Assembly (NCBI GenBank): GCA_023423475.1
Contig: JAFAFN010000571.1
Span: 1 to 5,938 of the forward strand
From: Actinomycetes bacterium
GTDB lineage: Bacteria > Actinomycetota > Acidimicrobiia > Acidimicrobiales > Microtrichaceae
Direction of reading: 5' to 3'
DNA: 5,938 nucleotides
Shown in pieces: positions 1-5,014 of this stretch. The stretch's first letter is position 1. Each line of letters begins with the position of its first letter. The position numbers and the translations under genes were made by a program. Below the pieces are notes generated by a model. The model was not told the DNA's origin. It ran no database searches and saw only the letters and a program-made list of their open reading frames with translations.

Positions 1-995
1 CCCTGCTTGCGGGAGAAGTAGCCGACACCCGGCACCATGCCGTTCCACACCAGGTCGAAGTGCTGCGCCTCGGTGGCGTGCTTCTCGACACCGGTGAGGT
101 CCGGACCGAAGGAACCCATGGCGAGCCGGTCGAACGGCTCCCAGGCCTGGCCGTAGGAGGCACCGGGCACGTGGCAGCGTGCGCACGAGTACGAGCCGGC
201 CGCCAGCTCCTGGTTGTTGAAGAGGATCTCGCCGAGCTTGATCTCGTCCTCGGTCGACAGGCGGTTCGCCTCGACCGGCGCGATCTCTCCCTCGTTCGAC
301 GCGTCGACCTTCATCATGCGCTCGTAGAGCTCGGGGTCGATCGTCTTGACGAAGTCGTTGACCTGCGTCTGCATGTCCTCGGGGGTGAGCTGGACGGTCC
401 AGAGGTAGTCGATGAGGTTGTCGACCTGCTGGGTGGTCAGCGGACCACCGCCGGGTCCGCCCCAGGCCGCCATCGGCGTGCCGGGTCGGCCGTAGTTGAG
501 GATGTAGCGCACGCCCTCTTCGGTGTAGCGGTACATCACGTTGTTCAGTGCCGGGGCGATCCAGCTGACCTGGTCGACGTACTGACCGTTCTGGTCGTTG
601 ACGATGAAGGTCGTCGAACCGCCGGTGCCACCGCCGCCGTGGCAGGTGACGCACTGGGCGCCGGTCTCGTACATCTCGAGGCCGCGGCGAACGAACGTCT
701 CCTGGAAGACCTCGACCGCGCCGTCCTGACGGCCCGGCTCTGCCAGCCAGTAGAGCGGCAGGGCGACACCGATGACGGCGAGCAGCGCCGCCGCGGAGTA
801 CAGCGAGAGGTTGAGCTTCTTGCCCTCGAGCTCGTCGTCGCTCAGGTAGGGCTTGCGGTTGGGGGCCAGCTCGATCTCGGAGCCGACCTCCTTGCTGCCG
901 GCCCGGAGGTTGGCGAACAGCCACACCACGAAACCGATCACCACTACGGCGAGGACGACGAAGCCGATGGCCCGTTGGGTCGATGCGATGATCAT
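1..995 (-). CDS. Membrane-anchored diheme cytochrome c, 3' end outside window
   Basis: Probable electron acceptor of the Rieske protein, taking the place of cytochrome f/c1 in this complex. 331 codons are visible and the frame is open to the window edge. Two hydrophobic helices lie at about residues 9-28 and 66-84, with a charged cytoplasmic-looking stretch between them. The exported part has two cytochrome c domains: CVTCH at 115-119 with a likely Met ligand in TPMAAWGG (M175), and CARCH at 271-275, whose distal ligand may be M320 or lie beyond the edge. The ATG start at 993-995 is fixed by an in-frame TAG directly before it (996-998); a purine-rich GAGGGAGA lies about 15 bases upstream, farther than usual. 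It is last in the visible operon, 117 bp after the Rieske gene. Family (class I diheme cytochrome c) is seen; the role in the bc complex is inferred from position. Actinobacterial QcrC is also diheme, but its usual anchor is C-terminal, so this looks like a different architecture. Confidence 0.9.
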   Translation of the reverse strand, partial: MIIASTQRAIGFVVLAVVVIGFVVWLFANLRAGSKEVGSEIELAPNRKPYLSDDELEGKKLNLSLYSAAALLAVIGVALPLYWLAEPGRQDGAVEVFQETFVRRGLEMYETGAQCVTCHGGGGTGGSTTFIVNDQNGQYVDQVSWIAPALNNVMYRYTEEGVRYILNYGRPGTPMAAWGGPGGGPLTTQQVDNLIDYLWTVQLTPEDMQTQVNDFVKTIDPELYERMMKVDASNEGEIAPVEANRLSTEDEIKLGEILFNNQELAAGSYSCARCHVPGASYGQAWEPFDRLAMGSFGPDLTGVEKHATEAQHFDLVWNGMVPGVGYFSRKQ

Positions 996-1081
996 CTACG
1001 TACTCGTGTGTCTCCCTCGGGTGACCCGGTCGCCCGGATCACTTGTGCTGCTGAAAACGTCTGCTGCTCGGTTGTTGCACA

Positions 1082-1105
1082 CCCGGTGCCGTCGGCGACG
1101 CCGGG
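1082..1105 (-). other. Possible intercistronic hairpin between Rieske and diheme cytochrome c genes
   Basis: Eight bases after the Rieske stop codon the minus strand can fold as CCCGG-CGTC-gcc-GACG-gca-CCGGG, a 9-bp stem with a 3-base bulge. No T-run follows, so it is not a convincing intrinsic terminator. It could stabilise or attenuate the mRNA between the two cistrons. Such stems arise easily by chance in GC-rich DNA. Confidence 0.25.
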
Positions 1106-1112
1106 ACGATCC

Positions 1113-1976
1113 TCAGTGGCCTCCGCCACCGCCACCGATGCAGTGCGGCCCTTCGGCCTCCTGACCGGTGGTGTTCACGCCGATGGGCGGGCCCTGGATG
1201 ATCTGTCCGGTGTTGACGGTGAAGACACCGCCGCCGGTCTCCATGGCGAAGCGGTCCATGCCACGGGGAGCCGGGCCGCCCTTCTTCTCGCCGACCTGGT
1301 TGTACTGCGATCCGTGGCACGGGCACTCGAACCACTGCGAGCTCTTGCACTCCGGGACTCGACAGCCGAGGTGCGGGCACTTCTGGTACAGCGCCACGAG
1401 GCCTGCCTCCATGCCGGTGAGCTCGGAGGGCGAGTAGACGGTCTCGGCCTTGGGCAGCGCCGCGGCCGGGTACTCGGTGATCCACATGCGACCTTCGGGC
1501 TTGTAGAGGAAGCCGTCGTTGGCCTGCACGTCGGCGAGCACGTCGGAGATCTTGCCGACGCGGATCTTGGAGCCGAAGCCGCTCGAGCCCGCGGGCCAGA
1601 GGAAGCCGATGATCGCGACGCCGAAGACCGAGATGCCGAGGCCGAAGAGTGCGAAGACCGAGCGGTTGAGGAACTGCCGACGGGTCACGCCGTAGGTCTC
1701 GACGTCGGGAGCGGTCCAGGTGACCGGCGCCGCCGGCGCGGCCGGAGCGACGTCGGTCGAGGTGCGTGCCAGGACGGCGGCCTTCTCGACCTCCTTGCCC
1801 GACGGTGCGACGTCCTCGGCCTTGGCGACCTTGCGGGCCTTGCGGTCCTTCTTGACGGTTTCGGATGCGAGGTCGCCGATGGCGGCCCCGGTGTCACGAC
1901 GGCGTGCGGCGCCCAACAGGGCGACGGCCGCGAGCACCACGACGAGAGCGATGGCAACGACGATGAATCCGTTCAT
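1113..1976 (-). CDS. Rieske [2Fe-2S] iron-sulfur protein of the quinol:cytochrome c reductase
   Basis: Takes one electron from quinol at the outer (p) side and passes it to cytochrome c. The protein has 287 residues. An N-terminal helix (about 3-24) ends in RRR. A charged Lys/Ala/Pro-rich loop follows (25-95), then a twin-arginine motif TRRQFLNRS (98-106) before a second helix (about 107-127), so Tat export is expected. The cluster boxes are CPHLGC (C200, H202, C205) and CPCHGS (C218, C220, H221). By family rules the ligands are C200, H202, C218 and H221, with a C205-C220 disulfide. C210 is an extra cysteine. The tail ends in six Gly and a His. The ATG at 1976 is preferred over an upstream GTG/ATG-type extension because GTGAGG (1985-1990) sits 8 bases before it, overlapping the stop of the subunit IV gene; this implies translational coupling. 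Assignment is firm; partner subunits are inferred from the operon. Confidence 0.96.
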   Translation of the reverse strand: MNGFIVVAIALVVVLAAVALLGAARRRDTGAAIGDLASETVKKDRKARKVAKAEDVAPSGKEVEKAAVLARTSTDVAPAAPAAPVTWTAPDVETYGVTRRQFLNRSVFALFGLGISVFGVAIIGFLWPAGSSGFGSKIRVGKISDVLADVQANDGFLYKPEGRMWITEYPAAALPKAETVYSPSELTGMEAGLVALYQKCPHLGCRVPECKSSQWFECPCHGSQYNQVGEKKGGPAPRGMDRFAMETGGGVFTVNTGQIIQGPPIGVNTTGQEAEGPHCIGGGGGGH

Positions 1977-1984
1977 TCTTCGTA

Positions 1985-1990
1985 CCTCAC
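1985..1990 (-). promoter_or_regulatory. Ribosome binding site of the Rieske gene, overlapping the subunit IV stop
   Basis: GTGAGG on the minus strand, 8 bases before ATG 1976. It includes the TGA stop (1987-1989) of the preceding gene. This fixes the Rieske start and suggests coupled translation of the two subunits. Confidence 0.6.
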
Positions 1991-2799
1991 AGTTCCACGT
2001 AGACCCCGTCCACCCACGGGAGGGTGAACAGGAAGCCGGGACCACGGAAGAAGGTCCCGATCATGACGAGTACCGCCCAGAACATCAGATGGACGGTCAT
2101 CAGGGAGATCGCGAACTTACGATCCTCAGGTTTGTTGGACGGGTTCTTGTCCATGTACGGAGCGAGGATCAGCAGGAAGATGCCCATACCCGGGATGGTC
2201 ACACCGGCGACCATCGGGTGGAACATGGTGAGCAACTCCTGGAGGCCGAGGAAGTACCACGGCGCCTTGGAGGGGTTCGGGGTCTGGTTGAAGTTGGCCA
2301 GCTCCATGAGCGGCGCGTTCACGACCCACGAGAAGATGAGCAGGAAGGCGGTGCAGACCAGCGCAGCGACGAACTCGACGATGAGCAGGTGCGGCCAGAC
2401 GTGGACCTTGTCCTGGGGCTTGGCCTTGACGTCCTGGATCGAGCCGGACTTGACCACGGTGAGCAGTCGCTGGGTGTGTCCACCCGGACCGGCGGCCAGG
2501 GGCGGTCCACCGGCTGCCACGACGGCGCCGCCGCCGGTGGCCGTCGCCACGGCGGTCGAGGTGCCACCCGCTGCCGCAGGTGCATCGGCGGTCGCGGTGT
2601 CGCCGGCCTTCTTCGACTTGGCGGCCGAGGATCGTGCCAGCAGGTGCGCGGGGATGCGGCTGTCGCCACCGCCCGCGGGCGCGGCGGCCTCGGCTGCCGG
2701 TGCATCGGCGGCAGGCGCGGCCTCTTCGGCCGACTTCGCCGCGGCCTTGTCCTTGGCAGCCTGTGCCCGCTTGAGGAGGTGCTCTGGTACCTCGGTCAT
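1987..2799 (-). CDS. Cytochrome b C-terminal half (subunit IV/PetD-like) with long cytoplasmic N-terminal extension
   Basis: Forms the Qo-side half of the split cytochrome b in a menaquinol:cytochrome c reductase. It has 270 residues, against about 160 for a typical PetD; the excess is an N-terminal Ala/Pro/Lys-rich extension of roughly 130 residues. The extension carries two copies of a short motif: VPEHLLKRAQAAK (4-16) and IPAHLLARSSAAK (49-61). The conserved domain has three helices (about 139-162, 195-216, 229-252). The Qo motif region reads NPSKAPWYFLGLQELL (175-190), i.e. APWY where PEWY or PDWY is classical. HPMVAGVTIPG (194-204) is typical of subunit IV. The ATG at 2799 gives the sequence MTEVPEHLL, which matches the N-terminus of the plus-strand cytochrome c and so supports this start; the ribosome site is weak (GAG-rich). 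It lies 55 bp after the cytochrome b6-like gene and 10 bp before the Rieske gene. Confidence 0.94.
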   Translation of the reverse strand: MTEVPEHLLKRAQAAKDKAAAKSAEEAAPAADAPAAEAAAPAGGGDSRIPAHLLARSSAAKSKKAGDTATADAPAAAGGTSTAVATATGGGAVVAAGGPPLAAGPGGHTQRLLTVVKSGSIQDVKAKPQDKVHVWPHLLIVEFVAALVCTAFLLIFSWVVNAPLMELANFNQTPNPSKAPWYFLGLQELLTMFHPMVAGVTIPGMGIFLLILAPYMDKNPSNKPEDRKFAISLMTVHLMFWAVLVMIGTFFRGPGFLFTLPWVDGVYVEL

Positions 2800-2854
2800 G
2801 CTCGCTCACTCACAGTCGCTCGAACCGACGTCATCACGATCACACGTTCCCGGG

Positions 2855-3640
2855 TCACAACGGCCCCGAGATGCCGCCGTCCTTCCGGACCCTCCAGAAG
2901 TGGATGGCCATGAAGATGACGGTGATGAAGGGGAAGAACAACACGTGCAGCACGTACCAGCGCAACAGCGTGTTGGTGCCGATCTCGGCGCCGCCGAGGA
3001 GCACGAAGCGGACCTGGTCACCGAAGACCGGTGTGTACCCGATCATGTTGGTTCCCACGGTCACCGCCCAGAGGGCGAGCTGGTCCCAGGGCAGCAGGTA
3101 CCCGGTGAACGAGAGCAGCAGGGTCAGGGTGAGCAGGATCACGCCGATCACCCAGTTGAACTCACGCGGTGCCTTGTAGGCACCGTGGTAGAAGACGCGG
3201 GCCATGTGCAGGAACACGGAGATCACCATGAGGTGAGCGCCCCATCTGTGCATGTTCCTGACCAACAGGCCGAAGGTGACCGAGGTCTGCAGGGCGTAGA
3301 TGTCTTCCCATGCCTGGGCGGCGGTGGGGCGATAGAAGAACATCAGGAAGATGCCCGTCACCGTGAGGATGATGAACAGGAAGAAGCTGAGTCCGCCGAG
3401 GCAGAGCGTGTAGCTGACCTTCACCGCGTGGCGCTTCACCTTCACCGGGTGGAGGTGGTAGAGCACCGAGTTCATGATCACGTAGGAACGGTTCCTCGGG
3501 CTGTCCGAGTACCCCTTCCGGAAGATCGAGCCGGGGCGGAAGATCGAGTTCCAGGCCTGCGAGCCCTGGGTCTTCTCCCAGGTGTCGCTCAGCTTGTCCT
3601 GCATCTTCTGGCCCTTGGAGCCCTGCATCGTCTTGGCCAC
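2855..3640 (-). CDS. Cytochrome b N-terminal half (cytochrome b6-like)
   Basis: Four-helix heme-b subunit that carries electrons across the membrane from the Qo to the Qi site. It has 261 residues, with an N-terminal amphipathic stretch of about 60. Helix B holds heme ligands H131 and H145 (13 residues between). Helix D holds H232 and H247 (14 between), the b6f spacing rather than the 13 of mitochondrial cytochrome b. GYLLPWDQ (180-187) and the ending RKDGGISGPL closely match chloroplast b6. C80 in YTLCLGG corresponds to the Cys that covalently holds heme c_i in b6f complexes. The annotated start is GTG (3638-3640), with AGGG (3649-3652) 8 bases upstream; an ATG four codons in (3628) is the alternative. 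It lies 53 bp downstream of the ferredoxin gene and 55 bp upstream of subunit IV. Family assignment is firm; covalent heme c_i is inferred from the Cys. Confidence 0.96.
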   Translation of the reverse strand: MAKTMQGSKGQKMQDKLSDTWEKTQGSQAWNSIFRPGSIFRKGYSDSPRNRSYVIMNSVLYHLHPVKVKRHAVKVSYTLCLGGLSFFLFIILTVTGIFLMFFYRPTAAQAWEDIYALQTSVTFGLLVRNMHRWGAHLMVISVFLHMARVFYHGAYKAPREFNWVIGVILLTLTLLLSFTGYLLPWDQLALWAVTVGTNMIGYTPVFGDQVRFVLLGGAEIGTNTLLRWYVLHVLFFPFITVIFMAIHFWRVRKDGGISGPL

Positions 3641-3693
3641 GACTTATTCCCTACCCCTCTGCGCCATCGTGCGTCGAATCCGGAACGTGCCTG

Positions 3694-4110
3694 TCATGCG
3701 AGGCGCATCCCGTAGCCGTACCCGTGGGAGTTGGTGCGCTGGTGCGGATCGCCCGCAGCAGCGGGGTCACCGATCTTTCCGAGGATGATGACCCCGGTCG
3801 GACAACGGTCGACGCACAGTGAACACCGGGTGCACACGTCGTCGTCGATCAGGAACACGACGTTGTCGGTCGGGTCCACGCCCGGACGCTCGGTGCCGAT
3901 CGCCTCGTCGATCGTCGACGGGCTGAGCATCCAGATGCACTTCCAGGGGCAGATGTCGACGCAGCCCTCGCACTGGATGCACTCGGACTGATCGATGTGG
4001 ATGAACTGCTTCGGCTTGACCGCCTTGGCCAGGTAGTCCGCGTCGACCTCCATGAGGACGTAGTCGTCGCTGAACTCCGGCATCGGCGGGTTCGCATCGG
4101 TTGCTCCCAT
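3694..4110 (-). CDS. 2x[4Fe-4S] ferredoxin-type protein in the cytochrome b operon
   Basis: Small soluble iron-sulfur protein of 138 residues with no signal peptide or membrane helix, so probably cytoplasmic. It has two classical 4Fe-4S motifs: CIQCEGCVDICP (44-55) and CTRCSLCVDRCP (93-104). Between them is a 38-residue insert, longer than in compact bacterial ferredoxins. C58 in PWKC is an additional cysteine. An acidic N-terminal region of about 35 residues and a Gly/Tyr/His-rich tail (NSHGYGYGMRLA) flank the cluster domain. The start is well set: GAGGAG (4116-4121) lies 5 bases before ATG 4110. The gene begins 15 bp after the stop of the small membrane protein and precedes cytochrome b6 by 53 bp, so it is almost certainly co-transcribed with the bc subunits. 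Its role is not established here; an electron link between cytoplasmic donors and the quinone-reducing side of the complex is an inference. Confidence 0.93.
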   Translation of the reverse strand: MGATDANPPMPEFSDDYVLMEVDADYLAKAVKPKQFIHIDQSECIQCEGCVDICPWKCIWMLSPSTIDEAIGTERPGVDPTDNVVFLIDDDVCTRCSLCVDRCPTGVIILGKIGDPAAAGDPHQRTNSHGYGYGMRLA

Positions 4111-4125
4111 GGGAACTCCTCGGCC

Positions 4126-4590
4126 TCAGGCCCGCTTGACCAGCGGACGACCGTACGTCGAGGTGGGCTCGATGGCCTTGGCGGCCTTCGCACGCTCCCC
4201 ACGATTCTGCCACCACGCCCAGATCCACATCTGCAGGCCCAGGAACACGACGTAGATCAGCGTGGCGATGATGTCGCGCACCGCACGGGCGTTGATCATG
4301 ATCGGGAACCACGGCGTGTCGAGCGAGGCGATGTTGAACGGCAGGGTGACCTGGCCGCCGGGGCCGAACCAGATGAGGTCGGGGCGCCAGCCGAGCTCGG
4401 AGTCCGCCCAGGTCAGGAACTGGTGGGGCACCACGCCGTACACCCAGAAGATGATGAAGAAGACGTAGGTGCCGGCCAGCATGCCCTCGCCCCAGGTCAT
4501 CGGGGTCCCCACCGGACGCTTCTTCGCGTAGGGGAAGATCGGAGCGACCATCGCCACTGTCACCAGCAGCGTTGCTATGAATGCGACCAC
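4126..4590 (-). CDS. Unrecognised small membrane protein, first gene of the bc operon
   Basis: I do not recognise the family. It is a 154-residue protein with three predicted helices: about 2-22, 35-55 and 104-126. The last is very aromatic (QMWIWAWWQ). Between helices 2 and 3 is a roughly 45-residue loop rich in Trp, Pro and Phe (WADSELGWRPDLIWFGP). The tail is basic (RPLVKRA). No heme, iron-sulfur or nucleotide motif is visible. H56, at the end of helix 2, is the only histidine. The start is GTG at 4588-4590 because a perfect AGGAGG (4597-4602) lies 6 bases upstream; the longer frame back to 4641 has the ribosome site inside it. It is the promoter-proximal gene and lies 15 bp from the ferredoxin gene. 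Co-transcription suggests an accessory, assembly or anchoring subunit for the complex, perhaps docking the ferredoxin; this is inference only. Confidence 0.85.
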   Translation of the reverse strand: MVAFIATLLVTVAMVAPIFPYAKKRPVGTPMTWGEGMLAGTYVFFIIFWVYGVVPHQFLTWADSELGWRPDLIWFGPGGQVTLPFNIASLDTPWFPIMINARAVRDIIATLIYVVFLGLQMWIWAWWQNRGERAKAAKAIEPTSTYGRPLVKRA

Positions 4591-4596
4591 GGACGA

Positions 4597-4602
4597 CCTC
4601 CT
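4597..4602 (-). promoter_or_regulatory. Consensus ribosome binding site that fixes a GTG start
   Basis: AGGAGG on the minus strand, separated by 6 bases from GTG (4588-4590). It rules out the ATG at 4641, since translation from there would run through the site. Confidence 0.85.
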
Positions 4603-4756
4603 GTCGACCTCGTCGGGACCCCGTCGGCATGGCCATCGCAACGGTGCGAGTGAGCCGTCCGGTACGGGAGACGAGCTGTGGATGATGAGTGATGCTGGCG
4701 GATCAACGGTGCCCTCGAGATGTTCCGAGGAATGGTCCCGACCGGGGTCGGAGCCA

Positions 4757-4774
4757 TTGTGAACGTTCTCACAA
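4757..4774. promoter_or_regulatory. Perfect CRP/GlxR-type operator TTGTGA-N6-TCACAA
   Basis: TTGTGAACGTTCTCACAA has perfect 6-bp inverted arms around a 6-base centre. Its core TGTGA-N6-TCACA is the consensus recognised by CRP-family regulators, including the actinobacterial cAMP receptors Rv3676 (Mycobacterium) and GlxR (Corynebacterium); GlxR is known to control respiratory chain genes. The site lies about 166 bp upstream of the bc operon start and about 240 bp upstream of the cytochrome c start, so it could serve either promoter. The match is directly seen; the regulator and its effect are inferred. Confidence 0.7.
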
Positions 4775-4812
4775 GTGTAGACCGCGCACTCGTACGGGAC
4801 GAACGGGCGGGC

Positions 4813-4837
4813 TCACCGGTGAACGTGGTCTACCACG
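4813..4837. promoter_or_regulatory. Two adjacent short palindromes, candidate operators
   Basis: TCACCGGTGA (4813-4822) is a perfect 10-base palindrome. Two bases later, CGTGGTCTACCACG (4824-4837) has perfect 6-base arms around CT. They lie 38 bp from the CRP-like site in the same divergent region. They could bind a second regulator. No known consensus was matched with confidence, and short palindromes are common in GC-rich DNA. Confidence 0.3.
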
Positions 4838-4927
4838 CGGCACCGGCACCTGACACATCCTGGGAGGCAGCTCAGCTCTTCGAGGCACGTCGACACCGAC
4901 AGGTTCGGAGGCATCCACCATCTCGGC

Positions 4928-4958
4928 TTGGTCGGCGTGCACGGTACGTGCCTATTGT
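4928..4958 (+). promoter_or_regulatory. Weak candidate promoter of the monoheme cytochrome c gene
   Basis: TATTGT at 4953-4958 fits a -10 element (TAnnnT). The best -35 candidate is TTGGTC at 4928-4933, with a long 19-base spacer. The palindrome GCACG-GTA-CGTGC (4939-4951) sits in the spacer and could be an operator. Transcription would start near 4965, giving a leader of about 50 bases before the TTG start. This is a by-eye match only. Confidence 0.25.
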
Positions 4959-5004
4959 TGCCGTCGGCCGCCATCTTCCGAGGCTGGTCGAGTTCTGACG
5001 CCGC

Positions 5005-5009
5005 GGAGG
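5005..5009 (+). promoter_or_regulatory. Ribosome binding site that fixes a TTG start
   Basis: GGAGG lies 5 bases before TTG (5015-5017). Translation from this TTG gives MTEIPEHLL, nearly the same N-terminus as subunit IV (MTEVPEHLL), which supports this start over the longer frame from 4928. Confidence 0.75.
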
Positions 5010-5014
5010 CTGCG

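Larger units (their letters stand above)
4591..5014. other. Divergent intergenic region between the bc operon and the monoheme cytochrome c gene
   Basis: This 424-bp non-coding stretch separates two divergently transcribed units that serve the same electron-transfer chain, so it should hold both promoters. No open frame here has a ribosome site or family resemblance. It contains a perfect CRP-type palindrome (4757-4774) and short palindromes at 4813-4822, 4824-4837 and 4939-4951. The base composition is somewhat less GC-rich around the CRP-like site. No tRNA or known riboswitch fold was recognised. Confidence 0.7.

Noticed and set aside
60..2027. 655-codon plus-strand open frame
   Set aside because: It runs antisense across the diheme cytochrome c and Rieske genes, which have unmistakable heme and Rieske motifs. 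Its translation is low-complexity and Arg/Val/Asp/Gly-rich without a recognisable domain, as expected from GC-rich codon bias on the opposite strand.
1720..2913. 397-codon plus-strand open frame
   Set aside because: Antisense shadow over the Rieske and subunit IV genes, highly repetitive in Gly/Arg with no ribosome site of note.
3644..3667. Seven-codon leader reading frame upstream of cytochrome b6
   Set aside because: It starts at ATG 3667 and ends in TAA just before the GTG start, but has no clear ribosome site and no attenuator-like hairpin; probably chance.
2024..3715. 563-codon plus-strand open frame
   Set aside because: Antisense to subunit IV and cytochrome b6; the coding evidence on the minus strand is decisive and this frame shows no family resemblance.
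3767..4636. 289-codon minus-strand open frame
   Set aside because: Same strand as the ferredoxin and small membrane protein but in another frame; the translation is Arg/Pro/His-rich and overlaps two genes with good ribosome sites.
4591..4641. N-terminal extension of the small membrane protein to ATG 4641
   Set aside because: A perfect AGGAGG lies inside the extension 6 bases before GTG 4590, and the extra residues are Arg-rich and unlike a membrane protein start.
4928..5014. N-terminal extension of the monoheme cytochrome c to 4928
   Set aside because: No ribosome site before 4928, whereas GGAGG precedes TTG 5015, and the MTE-PEHLL N-terminus matches subunit IV.
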